Part shown: positions 15,074 to 24,501 of the stretch, one piece after another
Position numbering within the stretch: the first letter of the stretch is position 1
Layout: every line of letters begins with the position of its first letter
NCBI RefSeq assembly: GCF_900454495.1
Contig: NZ_UGSI01000001.1
Coordinates: 4,094,501-4,158,500 of the forward strand
Direction of reading: 5' to 3'
DNA length: 64,000 nucleotides
From: Paenibacillus macerans
GTDB taxonomy: Bacteria; Bacillota; Bacilli; Paenibacillales; Paenibacillaceae
Program-made: the position numbers and the translations under genes
Notes under the pieces: generated by a model
Databases searched by the model: none
What the model was told of the DNA's origin: nothing
What the model saw: only the letters and a program-made list of their open reading frames with translations

Positions 15074-17791
15074 ATGTCAGCGAACGATTTTAACTCCGCA
15101 GCCCGTACGCTTGAAGTCGGCGGCAAAAGCTACCGTTACTTCAACCTGCAGTCCTTGGAAGAACAGGGACTCGGCAAAATTTCCAAACTGCCGTTTTCCA
15201 TTAAAGTGTTGCTTGAAGCGGCTGTCCGCCAGTTTGACGGCAGAGCCATTACCCAGGAGCATGTGAAGCAAATCGCCGGCTGGAGCGAGGGCCGCGATGA
15301 CAACAAAGAGATCCCTTTTATCCCCGCTCGCATCGTGTTGCAGGACTTTACCGGCGTTCCGGTCGTCGTCGACCTGGCCGCCATGCGCGACACCGTAAAG
15401 AAAGCCGGCGGCGATCCGAAACGGATCAACCCGCTCGTGCCGGTCGATCTCGTTATCGACCACTCCGTCATGGTCGACGCCTTCGGGTCGCCGGAAGCGC
15501 TCGAATACAACATGAAGGTTGAATTCGAACGCAACGAGGAGCGCTACCGCTTCCTGCGCTGGGCGCAGACGGCGTTCGACAACTTCCGCGCCGTGCCGCC
15601 GGCCACGGGGATCGTGCACCAGGTCAACCTGGAGTACCTGGCATCCGTAGCGGCGACCAAAACGGTGAACGGCGAAACGTTCGTCTTCCCGGATTCCCTC
15701 GTCGGCACGGACTCCCATACGACGATGATCAACGGCCTTGGCGTCGTCGGCTGGGGCGTCGGCGGGATCGAAGCGGAAGCCGGCATGCTCGGCCAGCCGC
15801 TGTATTTCGTGGCGCCGGAAGTCATCGGTTTTAAACTGACCGGCAGTCTGGCCGAAGGCGCAACGGCGACCGACCTTGCGCTGACGGTTACGCAGATGCT
15901 GCGCAAAAAAGGCGTCGTCGGCAAATTCGTCGAGTTCTACGGCCCGGGCCTGTCGAACATCAGCCTGGCCGACCGCGCTACCGTAGCGAATATGGCTCCG
16001 GAATACGGTGCGACGATCGGCTACTTCCCGGTAGACCAGGAAACGCTGTCCTACCTGCGCAGCACCGGACGCTCCGAGGAGCAAATCGCGCTCGTTGAAG
16101 ATTATTACAAAGCGCAAGGCATGTTCCGCACGGACGACACGGAAGATCCGGTGTTCACCGACCTGATCGAGCTCGACCTCAGCACGGTCGTACCAAGCTT
16201 GGCCGGACCGAAACGCCCGCAGGACCGCATCGAATTGACGGCGATGAAGGAGAGCTTTAACAGCATCATCCGCACGCCGATCGATAAAGGCGGATACGGC
16301 CTCAGCGAGGACAAAATCGGGCAATCGGTGGCGGTCAAACATCCGGACGGTTCCACCAGCGAGCTGAAAACCGGCGCGGTCGTGATCGCGGCGATTACGA
16401 GCTGCACGAACACGTCAAACCCGAGCGTTATGGTGGGCGCCGGCCTGCTGGCGAAAAAAGCGGTCGAACGCGGCCTGAAAAAGCCGGGCTACGTGAAGAG
16501 CAGCTTGACGCCGGGCTCCCTCGTCGTAACCGAGTACCTGCAAAAAGCCGGCCTGATCGAGCCGCTCGAAGCGCTGGGCTTCCACGTCGCCGGTTACGGC
16601 TGCGCGACCTGCATCGGGAACTCCGGTCCGCTGCCGGAGGAAGTCAGCGCGGCGATCGCCGATAACGACATGACCGTGGCCGCGGTGCTGTCCGGCAACC
16701 GGAACTTCGAAGGCCGCGTGCACGCTCAGGTGAAAGCCAACTACCTGGCTTCCCCGCCGCTCGTCGTCGCTTACGCTTTGGCCGGCACGGTCAATATCGA
16801 CCTGCAAAACGATCCGATCGGCTACGACGGGAACAACCAGCCGGTATATCTGAAGGATATCTGGCCGTCTTCGGCGGAAATCAAGGAAGCGATCGCCGCA
16901 TCCTTAAGCCCGGATATGTTCCGCCGCAAATACGAGCATGTGTTTACGCAAAACGAGCGCTGGAACGCGATTCCGGTACCGCAAGGCGAACTGTACGAGT
17001 GGGATGAAAAATCGACGTACATCCAGAACCCGCCGTTCTTCGAGAAGATCGGCGAAGGCCTGTCCGATATCGCCGACATTCGCGGTGCGAGCGTACTGGC
17101 CCTGCTCGGCGATTCCGTGACGACCGACCATATTTCCCCGGCCGGCAACATTTCGCCAAGCAGCCCGGCGGGCAGCTATTTGAGCGAGCGCGGCGTCGAG
17201 CGCAAGGATTTCAACTCCTACGGCTCCCGCCGCGGCAACCACGAGGTGATGATGCGCGGCACGTTCGCCAACATCCGCATCCGCAACCAGGTAGCGCCGG
17301 GCACGGAAGGCGGCGTAACGAAATATTTGCCGGAGGGTGAAGTGATGTCGATCTACGACGCCTCGATGAAATACCAGGCGAACGGCCAGAACCTCGTCGT
17401 CATCGCCGGCAAAGAGTACGGCACCGGCAGCTCCCGCGACTGGGCGGCCAAAGGCACGTACCTGCTGGGCGTCAAAGCCGTCATTGCCGAAAGCTTCGAG
17501 CGGATTCACCGCAGCAACCTGGTCGGCATGGGCGTTCTGCCGCTGCAGTTCCAGGAAGGCACAAGCTGGAAAACGCTGGGTATCGACGGCACGGAAACGT
17601 TCGATATCGCCGGCCTTAGCAATGACGTGAAGCCAGGTCAGGAGTTGACCGTAACGGCGACCCGCCAGGACGGCAGCACGTTCCAGTTCCCGGTCATCGC
17701 CCGCCTCGACAGTATGGTCGACGTCGATTACTACCACAACGGCGGTATTTTGCAAACCGTGCTGCGGCAAATGATCGCGGCAGGCGTGTGA
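15074..17791 (+). CDS. acnA: Aconitate hydratase
   Basis: 905 residues starting MSANDFNSAARTLEVGGKSY, directly behind AAGGAGGTACATTT; in-frame upstream codons are ignored. All IRP/AcnA landmarks are present: VIDHSVMVDAFG, GTDSHTTMINGLGVVGWGVGG, the cluster-ligand motifs TSCTNTSNP and GCATCIGNSG, GNRNFEGRVH, GDSVTTDHISPAG, YGTGSSRDWAAKG. It interconverts citrate and isocitrate in the TCA cycle through a [4Fe-4S] cluster and may bind RNA when the cluster is lost, as in Bacillus CitB. It is monocistronic, with its own promoter, operator-like palindrome and terminator. Confidence 0.96.
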   Translation: MSANDFNSAARTLEVGGKSYRYFNLQSLEEQGLGKISKLPFSIKVLLEAAVRQFDGRAITQEHVKQIAGWSEGRDDNKEIPFIPARIVLQDFTGVPVVVDLAAMRDTVKKAGGDPKRINPLVPVDLVIDHSVMVDAFGSPEALEYNMKVEFERNEERYRFLRWAQTAFDNFRAVPPATGIVHQVNLEYLASVAATKTVNGETFVFPDSLVGTDSHTTMINGLGVVGWGVGGIEAEAGMLGQPLYFVAPEVIGFKLTGSLAEGATATDLALTVTQMLRKKGVVGKFVEFYGPGLSNISLADRATVANMAPEYGATIGYFPVDQETLSYLRSTGRSEEQIALVEDYYKAQGMFRTDDTEDPVFTDLIELDLSTVVPSLAGPKRPQDRIELTAMKESFNSIIRTPIDKGGYGLSEDKIGQSVAVKHPDGSTSELKTGAVVIAAITSCTNTSNPSVMVGAGLLAKKAVERGLKKPGYVKSSLTPGSLVVTEYLQKAGLIEPLEALGFHVAGYGCATCIGNSGPLPEEVSAAIADNDMTVAAVLSGNRNFEGRVHAQVKANYLASPPLVVAYALAGTVNIDLQNDPIGYDGNNQPVYLKDIWPSSAEIKEAIAASLSPDMFRRKYEHVFTQNERWNAIPVPQGELYEWDEKSTYIQNPPFFEKIGEGLSDIADIRGASVLALLGDSVTTDHISPAGNISPSSPAGSYLSERGVERKDFNSYGSRRGNHEVMMRGTFANIRIRNQVAPGTEGGVTKYLPEGEVMSIYDASMKYQANGQNLVVIAGKEYGTGSSRDWAAKGTYLLGVKAVIAESFERIHRSNLVGMGVLPLQFQEGTSWKTLGIDGTETFDIAGLSNDVKPGQELTVTATRQDGSTFQFPVIARLDSMVDVDYYHNGGILQTVLRQMIAAGV

Positions 17792-17828
17792 TTTTTGCGG
17801 AAATCTCCGAGATAAAAGTTTGAATGAT

Positions 17829-17881
17829 AAAGCGCGAGTGCGAAGGGCGGAACGCCCCTTGCAACTCGCGCTTTTGTTTTT
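17829..17881 (+). terminator. Terminator of acnA
   Basis: AAGCGCGAGT (from 17830) pairs with ACTCGCGCTT (17864-17873), enclosing an inner GGGCGGAACGCCC hairpin, and is followed by TTTGTTTTTTT. Confidence 0.85.
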
Positions 17882-17886
17882 TTAGA

Positions 17887-18141
17887 TTATATATCGTTTA
17901 AGCTGCTTACGTAATAGTGAAACTCCGCCGTAATTGCGAATCCGGCCTTTTGATACAGGCTTAACGCGTTTTGATTTTGCGTGATCACGCTCAGACGAAT
18001 GCGGGGCAGCTTTTTCCCAAGAAGCAGCCGCACGGTTTGCGAAAGAATTTCCCGCCCGAAGCCTTTTCCCTGACAGGCAGGAAGGACGCAGAAATCATGA
18101 ATCACAGCCGTACCGTCCGGAATATGATTAACCCGGACTGG
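17887..18141 (-). pseudogene. 5'-truncated GNAT acetyltransferase remnant
   Basis: The C-terminal half of a GNAT domain is intact: IHDFCVLPACQGKGFGREIL (acetyl-CoA-binding Q-x-x-G-x-G-x-G loop), then NQNALSLYQKAGF. The frame extends upstream through PVRVNHIPDGTAV but hits a TGA at about 18139-18141, and the N-terminal half of the domain is missing. A GTG at 18105 could in principle start a 72-residue product, but such a fragment would lack half the fold. Decayed gene between the acnA terminator and the GntR cluster. Confidence 0.65.
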
Positions 18142-18397
18142 TCAAAATCTTTGCATAGCTGATCCAGCTCTTTATTTTCTCGGGGTACTTTGTGCGTCAT
18201 CTGGCGATCCCCCTCATCTACGGAAGGAACCACGCGGTTTATGGACAAGCAGGGGTTATCCTCCCCGGTAAATTTGTCCGCTGTCTGTAAGCTGCCATAG
18301 CTACCGCCTCCACTTCATGCTAATTAGGACCATCATACCTTTTACAGGACGTTACGGGAATAGCAAGACCTGGCTCTTTCAATTTTTAGTTCCATGT

Positions 18398-18416
18398 GTT
18401 ATATTATGACTATAAC
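18398..18416. promoter_or_regulatory. Inverted repeat, putative GntR/YtrA-type operator
   Basis: GTTATATTATGACTATAAC is an inverted repeat (GTTATA-N7-TATAAC), about 28 bp before the start codon of the GntR-type gene and overlapping a TATAAT-like -10 region. YtrA-subfamily repressors bind such sites in their own promoters. The stretch 18142-18397 holds no gene. Confidence 0.5.
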
Positions 18417-18443
18417 AGTTGTAACAAAGGAGATGCCTTACCC

Positions 18444-18839
18444 TTGATCATGAAATTGGATTTGCAGTCGGAGGTTCCCATTTATACACAGCTGGTGAAC
18501 CAAATCATCGAAGGGATTGCCAGCCGCAAGCTGAAATTGGGCGAACCTCTCCCCTCGGTGCGCAGCCTGGCCTCCGATATCGGCGTCAACCTGCATACGG
18601 TCAACAAAGCCTATACCCTGCTGAAGCAGGAAGGTTACATTCAAATCCACCGCCAAAAAGGCGTCGTCGTCGATCCCGTCGGCATGCCGCCGGTTACCGC
18701 GGAGTTTCTGGAGAAGCAGGAGCGGGAAATGCGGCCGATTGTGGCGGAAGCCATTTGCCGGGGCATGAACAAGGAAGAGCTTCTGCAGATGCTGGAACGC
18801 ATTCACCACGAAATTACCCAATCCGAAAGGAGCGAATAA
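18444..18839 (+). CDS. GntR family (YtrA subfamily) transcriptional regulator
   Basis: About 131 residues. The chosen TTG (18444) lies 11 nt after AAAGGAG; ATG 18450 is an alternative. The N-terminal winged helix is clear: VPIYTQLVNQIIEGIASRKL, GEPLPSVRSLASDIGVNLHT, VNKAYTLLKQEGYIQIHRQK. The short C-terminal helical extension (MNKEELLQMLERIHHEI) without a ligand domain is typical of YtrA-type repressors. These usually control adjacent membrane protein or ABC genes; here the membrane protein starts 2 bp after the stop, forming an operon that is probably autoregulated through the palindrome at 18398. Confidence 0.85.
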   Translation: MIMKLDLQSEVPIYTQLVNQIIEGIASRKLKLGEPLPSVRSLASDIGVNLHTVNKAYTLLKQEGYIQIHRQKGVVVDPVGMPPVTAEFLEKQEREMRPIVAEAICRGMNKEELLQMLERIHHEITQSERSE

Positions 18840-18841
18840 AG

Positions 18842-19942
18842 ATGCAATGGATGTCCGCTTTGATGCTGATCTTGATGTTTGTGCCGCTTTTGGCTTCACT
18901 CGCTTTTATGCCCTACTTAACGAGGGAAACGGTCAGCTTCGGGGTGTCCGTCAGCGAAGAGCAATATCGCAGCGAACCGTTGCGCCGGATGCGCAAGCAG
19001 TACGCCGTCCTCAGCTGCGCGATCTATACGGCCCTGCTTCTGTTTTGCATCGCCGGGATGCTAAGCGTGGAAGGAAACGGGCAAGGCGGAGTATTCGCCA
19101 TATTTGTCACGGTTACGATCGTTGTTTCGATTTTGCTGAATATAAGCTTTTATTTCCGGATGAAAAAAATCCGTCCGACGCTTCCTTCCGTCCAGGCGCA
19201 TAAAGCTCTGTTGGCGGTGGACACCGGATTTCACCGGCAAAAGCTGACTTTTTCCGGCAGATGGTTTCTGATTCATGTCCTGATCATAGCCGTAAGCGCC
19301 GCAATCATGCTCATGAACTACGAGGCCGTTCCCGATCCGGTCGCCATGAAGTTCGATTTCGCGGGCAATGTCGTCAGCAGCGCGGCCAAATCGTACCGCG
19401 TCGTCCTGTTTCCTAGCGTCATGCAGGCGATCATGACCCTGTTGTTCTGGTTCGTCAACTGGAGCATTCAAAAGAGCAAGCAGCAAATCCACGCCGGCAA
19501 CCCCGAGCAATCGGTCCGGCAAAATGCGGCCTTTCGCCGCAGATGGTCGCTGTTTACGATTTTGTCGTCATTGGCGCTTGTATTCATGTTTTCGTTTATA
19601 CAGGTTAATATGCTTCATCCGCTTGACACAAACATCGTCACGCTCGTCAGCCTGATTGTTCCGGTTTTTATCGTGTTGTTTGCGATGGTGCTGTCTGTTG
19701 CAACGGGCCAAGGCGGAAGCCGGCTGGGAAGATCGGCCGAAGCTTCGGCGGCCGCGCCGCTGAACGATGACCGCTATTGGAAGCTCGGAGCGTTTTATTT
19801 CAACCCGCAGGACCCTTCCGTTTTTGTGGAAAAACGATCCGGCATCGGCTGGACGCTCAACTTCGCAAACCCGGTCGGTTGGTTTGTGCTTGCCGGCATC
19901 GCCGCCGTGATTATCGGTTCCAGCCTGTTTTTCAAGAACTGA
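18842..19942 (+). CDS. Multi-pass membrane protein with DUF1648-like and DUF5808-like regions
   Basis: 366 residues with about seven hydrophobic segments: MQWMSALMLILMFVPLLASL, YAVLSCAIYTALLLFCIAGM, FAIFVTVTIVVSILLNISF, FLIHVLIIAVSAAIMLM, a mid-protein pair around 190-280, and the closing GWFVLAGIAAVIIGSSLFF. The PDPVAMKFDFAGNVVSSAAK loop is typical of DUF1648. The DDRYWKLGAFYFNPQDPSVF segment near the C-terminus resembles DUF5808. Function is unknown; similar proteins sit beside YtrA-type regulators in Firmicutes. It follows the GntR gene in an operon, with its ribosome site AAAGGAG inside the end of that gene. Confidence 0.75.
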   Translation: MQWMSALMLILMFVPLLASLAFMPYLTRETVSFGVSVSEEQYRSEPLRRMRKQYAVLSCAIYTALLLFCIAGMLSVEGNGQGGVFAIFVTVTIVVSILLNISFYFRMKKIRPTLPSVQAHKALLAVDTGFHRQKLTFSGRWFLIHVLIIAVSAAIMLMNYEAVPDPVAMKFDFAGNVVSSAAKSYRVVLFPSVMQAIMTLLFWFVNWSIQKSKQQIHAGNPEQSVRQNAAFRRRWSLFTILSSLALVFMFSFIQVNMLHPLDTNIVTLVSLIVPVFIVLFAMVLSVATGQGGSRLGRSAEASAAAPLNDDRYWKLGAFYFNPQDPSVFVEKRSGIGWTLNFANPVGWFVLAGIAAVIIGSSLFFKN

Positions 19943-19987
19943 CCGGCCAAATAAATGAATTAAGAGGTAAATCCCAAGGAGGAGACG

Positions 19988-21598
19988 ATGATGAACAAAC
20001 ATCCCAAAAAAGTAAAACACGCCGTTGCCGCTACCCTGGCTTTAAGCCTCGCCGTGCCCACAGCATCCGCGTTGGCCGCCGAGCAAAGCAGCGCGGCGCT
20101 TGAACCGGTAAGAGAAACCGCAACTAAGCTTGGCGCCGAGGTATCGTGGGAACAAAGCACCCGCACGATAACCGTAACAAAAGGCAGCCATGTCCTGAAG
20201 CTTGAGGCCGGCTCGGACCGGGCGGTTCTGGATGGCGAAACCGTCGCCCTTAACCAGCCGGTCCGCCTCTCCGGCGGCCGGACGCTGGCCGACGCCGGTT
20301 TGATCGCCAAAGCGCTCACCGGCGATAACGGGCAAACGGAGGATGCGGCCGATTTGTTCCTCGAAGCATTGCAGGCCGGAGACGGGGCCAAAGCCGCCGA
20401 GTACGTAAGCGAAGCATCCGCCTATGCGCTGCCGGCCGCCCTGCTGGACCGGCTGTGGAGCAACTACGAGGCCATGTTCGGCAAAACAGCGGGCGAACCA
20501 GCCAAAAGCGAAAGCTTGAACACGGTGCACCGGAATGTAACGTACTCTTTCCAAAGCACCATCGTTCCGTTTCAAGTTACGCTGCGTCTGGATCAGAACG
20601 GGAAGATCGATGATTTATACATCGCCGCGGCCTCCGCTTCCGCTTATCAAAAGCCGGCTTACGACAATCCCGCGGCTTATAGCGAACGGGAAGTTACCAT
20701 CGGAAGCGGCGCGATGGCGCTCCCCGGCACCTTAACCGTGCCTGCGGGAGAAGGCCCCTTCCCGGCGGTTGTGCTCGTCCACGGCTCCGGCCCGCACGAC
20801 CGCGACGCCACGATTCTGGGGGCCAAGCCGTTCCGCGATCTGGCCGCCGGTCTCGCCGCCAAGGGCATCGCTGTACTGCGGTACGACAAAGTGACCTACG
20901 AGCATTCCTTCAAGGTGGCGGCCGATCCGAAATTTACGCTCAAGCAGGAAAGCGTTGACGACGCTTTGGAAGCGGTGAAACTGCTGCAAAACACGTCCGG
21001 CATCGATGACTCCCGCATTTTCGTCGCCGGCCACAGCCAGGGCGGCTACGCCATGCCGCTGATCAGCGCCGCCGCCCCGGATGGAGGCATCGCCGGAACG
21101 ATTCTTCTGTCCGCTCCAAGCGGCAAATTCGCCAACGTGCTGGCCGAGCAGCAGGCCGAGCTGGTCCGCCGCGTCAAACAGCTAGGGCTTGATTCGACGC
21201 TGTACGAGCAGCAAGCCGCGATGTATACGTCGATCGCCGATATGGTCAACGACCCTGAATATACGGTTGACCATATGCCTGAACAATTCCCGCTGCAGCC
21301 TGCCTACTGGTGGTTCGAGCAGAAAAATTACGTGCCGGCCGAACTCGCCAAAACGCAAACCGGGCCGATGCTCGTGCTGCAGGGCGAAAACGACTGGCAG
21401 GTGACGATGAAGCAATTCGAGGGCTGGGAAACGGCGCTGAAAAACCGTGGGGACGTCGAGTTCAAGTCTTACCCCAAGGTGAACCATCTGCTCACCGAAT
21501 ATGACGGCCTGTCCACCGGGACCGAATACGGCAAGCCTTCCAATGTGTCCAAGGCCATCATCGACGATATTGCAAATTGGATTCATAGCGTGAAATAA
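19988..21598 (+). CDS. Secreted alpha/beta hydrolase with N-terminal stalk domain
   Basis: 536 residues. The signal peptide (VKHAVAATLALSLAVPTASA) is followed by a short copper-amine-oxidase-like stalk (ATKLGAEVSWEQSTRTITV), a DUF3887-like helical domain (DLFLEALQAGDGAKAAEYVS), and an alpha/beta hydrolase domain. The latter has VLVHGSGPHDRD (oxyanion loop), nucleophile GHSQGGYAMP, LVLQGENDWQV (acid) and KVNHLL (catalytic His). It is an exported serine esterase or peptidase-like hydrolase of unknown substrate. It starts 45 bp after the membrane protein gene with AAGGAGGAGACG in front, so it may share its operon; a terminator follows. ATG 19991 is an equally possible start. Confidence 0.84.
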   Translation: MMNKHPKKVKHAVAATLALSLAVPTASALAAEQSSAALEPVRETATKLGAEVSWEQSTRTITVTKGSHVLKLEAGSDRAVLDGETVALNQPVRLSGGRTLADAGLIAKALTGDNGQTEDAADLFLEALQAGDGAKAAEYVSEASAYALPAALLDRLWSNYEAMFGKTAGEPAKSESLNTVHRNVTYSFQSTIVPFQVTLRLDQNGKIDDLYIAAASASAYQKPAYDNPAAYSEREVTIGSGAMALPGTLTVPAGEGPFPAVVLVHGSGPHDRDATILGAKPFRDLAAGLAAKGIAVLRYDKVTYEHSFKVAADPKFTLKQESVDDALEAVKLLQNTSGIDDSRIFVAGHSQGGYAMPLISAAAPDGGIAGTILLSAPSGKFANVLAEQQAELVRRVKQLGLDSTLYEQQAAMYTSIADMVNDPEYTVDHMPEQFPLQPAYWWFEQKNYVPAELAKTQTGPMLVLQGENDWQVTMKQFEGWETALKNRGDVEFKSYPKVNHLLTEYDGLSTGTEYGKPSNVSKAIIDDIANWIHSVK

Positions 21599-21611
21599 AG
21601 CAAATAGGAAT

Positions 21612-21661
21612 AGGCCGTCCCAAAACAGTCAAATTTACTGTCGGGACGGCCTTTGGGCTTT
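21612..21661 (+). terminator. Terminator after the secreted hydrolase gene
   Basis: AGGCCGTCCC (21612-21621) pairs with GGGACGGCCT (21643-21652), followed by TTGGGCTTTT. Confidence 0.75.
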
Positions 21662-21686
21662 TGCCGCGTCTAGCTTATGGTCTGGC

Positions 21687-21795
21687 TTACCGGGCTGCGT
21701 TCTTGGCGTCGATCGAAACCTTCATTTGCAGCTCTTTCATGTATTCCTTTTTCTGCTCCTTGTCCGTTTTCTTATACACATACGGTTTTAAGGTT
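21687..21795 (-). pseudogene. C-terminal fragment of an unrecognised gene
   Basis: On the minus strand the sequence reads LKPYVYKKTDKEQKKEYM followed by KELQMKVSIDAKNAAR and a TAA at 21689-21687. Composition and a clean stop suggest the last about 35 codons of a real gene whose upstream part is gone; the sequence passes directly into the CAACCGTTA repeats. I cannot name the family. Confidence 0.4.
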
Positions 21796-21819
21796 AGCGA
21801 TTTCGGCGTTGTTTGAAAC

Positions 21820-22060
21820 GGCTAGGTTTTCGAATCAAAATAGGGTATGCCGGAAATCTAACGGTTGCAGCAGCGGTTATTTTCCAAAAAAAGACCTCTT
21901 CAAAACTCTAACGTTTGTGATGGCCGTTATTTGCCTGATCTTAAGCGCAATTAGCCGATTTTCAGTGAAATAAGCGTGATGGCAACCGTTAGAATTCGAA
22001 ATCAAGGTTCTTGGAACAAATAGCGCTTGTGGCAACCGTTAGAATAGTTGTGTGACTAGA
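21820..22060. repeat. Cluster of CAACCGTTAGA-type dispersed repeats
   Basis: At least four units, alternating in strand: TCTAACGGTTGCAGCAGCGG, TCTAACGTTTGTGATGGCCG, AAGCGTGATGGCAACCGTTA and AGCGCTTGTGGCAACCGTTA. The consensus on one strand is TAACGGTTGCCATCGCGCTT followed by ATTT. The same family occurs at 57660-57870. No gene is present here. The rest of the gap to 22404 holds TGCA-rich relatives (for example near 22165 and 22340) and nothing else recognisable. Confidence 0.6.
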
Positions 22061-22404
22061 AAATGTAACTTGTCGGATAAGACTTGATGCAACGCTAGTG
22101 GCGAAGTTATAGAAGGATAGCTGAATTTTCCGGAAATTTCCGGCATATCGCAACAAACGGGCGTTTCGTATGAAGATAGTTGCATTTTCTACATTTATCC
22201 GGAAGGTGGGCAGCGATAATTGCCATCTAATTGCAAACCATGCAGTTAAACAGGTCTAGCCGGAACCCCTCTCTGACTTCAGCAGCTTTAGTTGTACCTT
22301 TCGCAATTATTTTCCGCTCAACCGCAAATCCCGCCCATTTAAATGTACTTTTTGCACTTACTACTCCTATTTGCCATAGGTGCTGCCCCAACGGGCCAAC
22401 GGGA

Positions 22405-23151
22405 TCAGCCCTGGATCATCATTCCCATCTCCCGGGCCGCTTCAATCAGCACCGGGCCGTATTCTTCCAGCCGTTCCGGCGTCAGGCGGCTGACCGGCCC
22501 GGACACGGACAAGGCGGCGGCGATTTTGCCGCTCCGGTCGAAGATCGGCGCGGCGACGGCGGAAACCCCCGGCTCCCGTTCCTCATAGCTGGTGGCGTAT
22601 CCGCGCTCGCGGACCTGCCGCAACTGGGACACATAAGCCGCCGGGTCCAGCCCTGCCGGCCAGTCGGGGCTGTCCAGGACCGCCCGCGTCACCGGCTCGT
22701 CGGAATAGGCGACAAGCACCTTGCTGGACGCCCCGACATACAGCGGCAACCGCGCCCCGACCTGGGCCACCCGCCGGATCGCCTGATTGCTCTGCACGGC
22801 CTGGATGCGCAGCCGGTCGTTGCCGTCGCGCAAATAGAGGCTGACCGTTTCCCCCAACCGGTCGCGCAGCCGCTCCATCAGTGGCAGCAGCAGAACGGCC
22901 GGATCGTCGTTATGCGACAAATGCGCCGACAGCTCCCATATTTTCAAGCCCAAGCGGTATTTCTCCGTCGCCGGATCGCGCACGACGAATCCACGCTCTT
23001 CCAGCGTGGTCATCAGACGGTGCACCGTGCTTTTATGTAAGCCGATCTCGCCGGCAATCTCCGTTAACCCCAAATCGCTTCCTTTCGTAAAACACATCAA
23101 TATATCCAGCGCCCTTTCGACGGCGCGAACCGTTAGCTTCCGGTCTTCCAT
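22405..23151 (-). CDS. IclR family transcriptional regulator
   Basis: About 248 residues from ATG 23151 (MEDRKLTVRAVERALDIL). The N-terminal winged helix includes GLTEIAGEIGLHKSTVHRLM, TTLEERGFVVRD and YRLGLKIWEL. The C-terminal GAF-like effector domain has RLRDRLGETVSLYLRDGND, LPLYVGASSKVLVAY, RERGYATSYEEREPGVSAVA and PIFDRSGKIAAALSVSGP. These regulators sense small carbon metabolites. The gene stands alone. A GTTTCA-N5-TGAAAC palindrome lies 24 bp upstream of the start, and the same half-sites precede acnA, so aconitase is a candidate target. The ribosome site AAGGAG is 12 nt from the start, slightly long. Confidence 0.9.
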   Translation of the reverse strand: MEDRKLTVRAVERALDILMCFTKGSDLGLTEIAGEIGLHKSTVHRLMTTLEERGFVVRDPATEKYRLGLKIWELSAHLSHNDDPAVLLLPLMERLRDRLGETVSLYLRDGNDRLRIQAVQSNQAIRRVAQVGARLPLYVGASSKVLVAYSDEPVTRAVLDSPDWPAGLDPAAYVSQLRQVRERGYATSYEEREPGVSAVAAPIFDRSGKIAAALSVSGPVSRLTPERLEEYGPVLIEAAREMGMMIQG

Positions 23152-23174
23152 CCGGCATCCACTCTCCTTAGGAT

Positions 23175-23191
23175 GTTTCACTATATGAAAC
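23175..23191. promoter_or_regulatory. Putative IclR-type operator
   Basis: GTTTCACTATATGAAAC, a perfect 6-bp half-site palindrome upstream of the IclR gene. Further half-sites (TATATGAAA near 23207) lie beside it. The half-sites are identical to 15043-15059. Confidence 0.6.
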
Positions 23192-23454
23192 TCGGTTACA
23201 TAAATTATATGAAAGACCGTGGATTCCGTCAATGAACGGTAACGGTCCTGCCCATGCCCCGGTTTTCCATTGACTTTACGGCACCCCGGACTTACGATAA
23301 ATTAAAGGGTGTCGCCTTATTTCGACATTATCTACGTAATTTGCTCGTATCGGCAGTATCAATATATTGGACTTATCCGTAAACTGCGGCTTTTTTCATC
23401 ATATACTCTAATAAACGCAATTTTAAAGATTTTAAAGAAACAGGAGGGAAGCCT

Positions 23455-24492
23455 ATGAGCCACACCGGCCGCAACGACCTTCCCATGCCTTCGGCGTTCC
23501 CTAACAACGATATTCCCGCAACCGCAAGCCGGCGCATCAGCATCAAGCATATTGCCGTGGCTTTGCTGTTGTCCATTTTGTTTTTCCTGATTTTCTGCTT
23601 TGTTTCTCTGCACGGATATATCGCCTGGGTGCTGTCCAATCCGACGGTGGCCCCGCTTTATTCCAATCCGAAGCTGGCCCAAAATCTGGATTACGAGAAC
23701 ATCACGTTTCCTGCCGCAGACGGGAGCCGAATGATGCAAGGGTGGTATATCCCCGCTGAAGATTCCGCCAAAACGATCGTTTTTAGCCACGGTTACGGCG
23801 CCAATCGCGAGGAATCTTGGATTCCGATGTACGAGTTGGCCAGTTTTGCCCACCGGCTGAATTTTAACGTCTTAATGTTCGACTACGGCTTCGCCGCCCA
23901 GAACAGCAAAGAAGTGGCCACCGGCGGCAAAAAAGAAGCCCAGCAACTGCTTGGCGCCATTGATTACGTGAAACAGCGCGGGGCGCGGGAAATCGTTGTC
24001 TGGGGGTTCTCGATGGGCGCCGGCACGGCGCTTCAGGCGGGACTAACGAGCGGCGATATCGACGGCATGATCCTCGACAGCACGTTTCTGCTTGAGCCGG
24101 ACACGATGTACCACAACATCCGCCAGCAAATCGATCTGCCGCGGCATCCGTCGCTGGAAATCATCGGCATGCTGCTGCCGGTGCTGAACGGCACGAGCCT
24201 GCGGCAAATTCCGTACACGCAGGTCAAATCGGAGGACTACCCGTTCCCGACCTTGTTCATTCATGGGACGGAAGACGAGAAGGCGCCTTATCCGATCGCC
24301 GAGAAGCTGGCCGCCAATCAGACGAATCCCGATTCGGGCGTTTGGATTGTGGAAGGCTCGCATCATGAACTGATTTTTCGCGAACATCCCAAGGAATATT
24401 TGCGGAAAGTGTCGCTTTTCCTCAGCCGGATCAAAACCGCCGCTTCCGGCAGCGGCAGCGAAAGCGCCCTTACCGGGTCCGCAATCGAATAG
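23455..24492 (+). CDS. Membrane-anchored alpha/beta hydrolase
   Basis: 345 residues behind AGGAGGGAAGCCT. One N-terminal membrane anchor (IKHIAVALLLSILFFLIFCF) precedes an extracellular alpha/beta hydrolase: oxyanion motif VFSHGYGANREES, nucleophile elbow WGFSMGAGTA, Asp in LFIHGTEDEKAPYP, and His in VEGSHHELIF. This resembles the YqkD/BAAT-like hydrolases of Bacillus. The substrate is unknown. It is in tandem with the SOD fusion gene 64 bp downstream, but a hairpin separates them. A second similar hydrolase is at 61893. Confidence 0.85.
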   Translation: MSHTGRNDLPMPSAFPNNDIPATASRRISIKHIAVALLLSILFFLIFCFVSLHGYIAWVLSNPTVAPLYSNPKLAQNLDYENITFPAADGSRMMQGWYIPAEDSAKTIVFSHGYGANREESWIPMYELASFAHRLNFNVLMFDYGFAAQNSKEVATGGKKEAQQLLGAIDYVKQRGAREIVVWGFSMGAGTALQAGLTSGDIDGMILDSTFLLEPDTMYHNIRQQIDLPRHPSLEIIGMLLPVLNGTSLRQIPYTQVKSEDYPFPTLFIHGTEDEKAPYPIAEKLAANQTNPDSGVWIVEGSHHELIFREHPKEYLRKVSLFLSRIKTAASGSGSESALTGSAIE

Positions 24493-24501
24493 CATAGGCC
24501 A

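Noticed and set aside
15077..16342. 421-residue ORF antisense to acnA, and similar long antisense ORFs elsewhere
   Set aside because: These arise from the strong third-position GC bias of the real gene; their codon pattern is that of a shadow frame.
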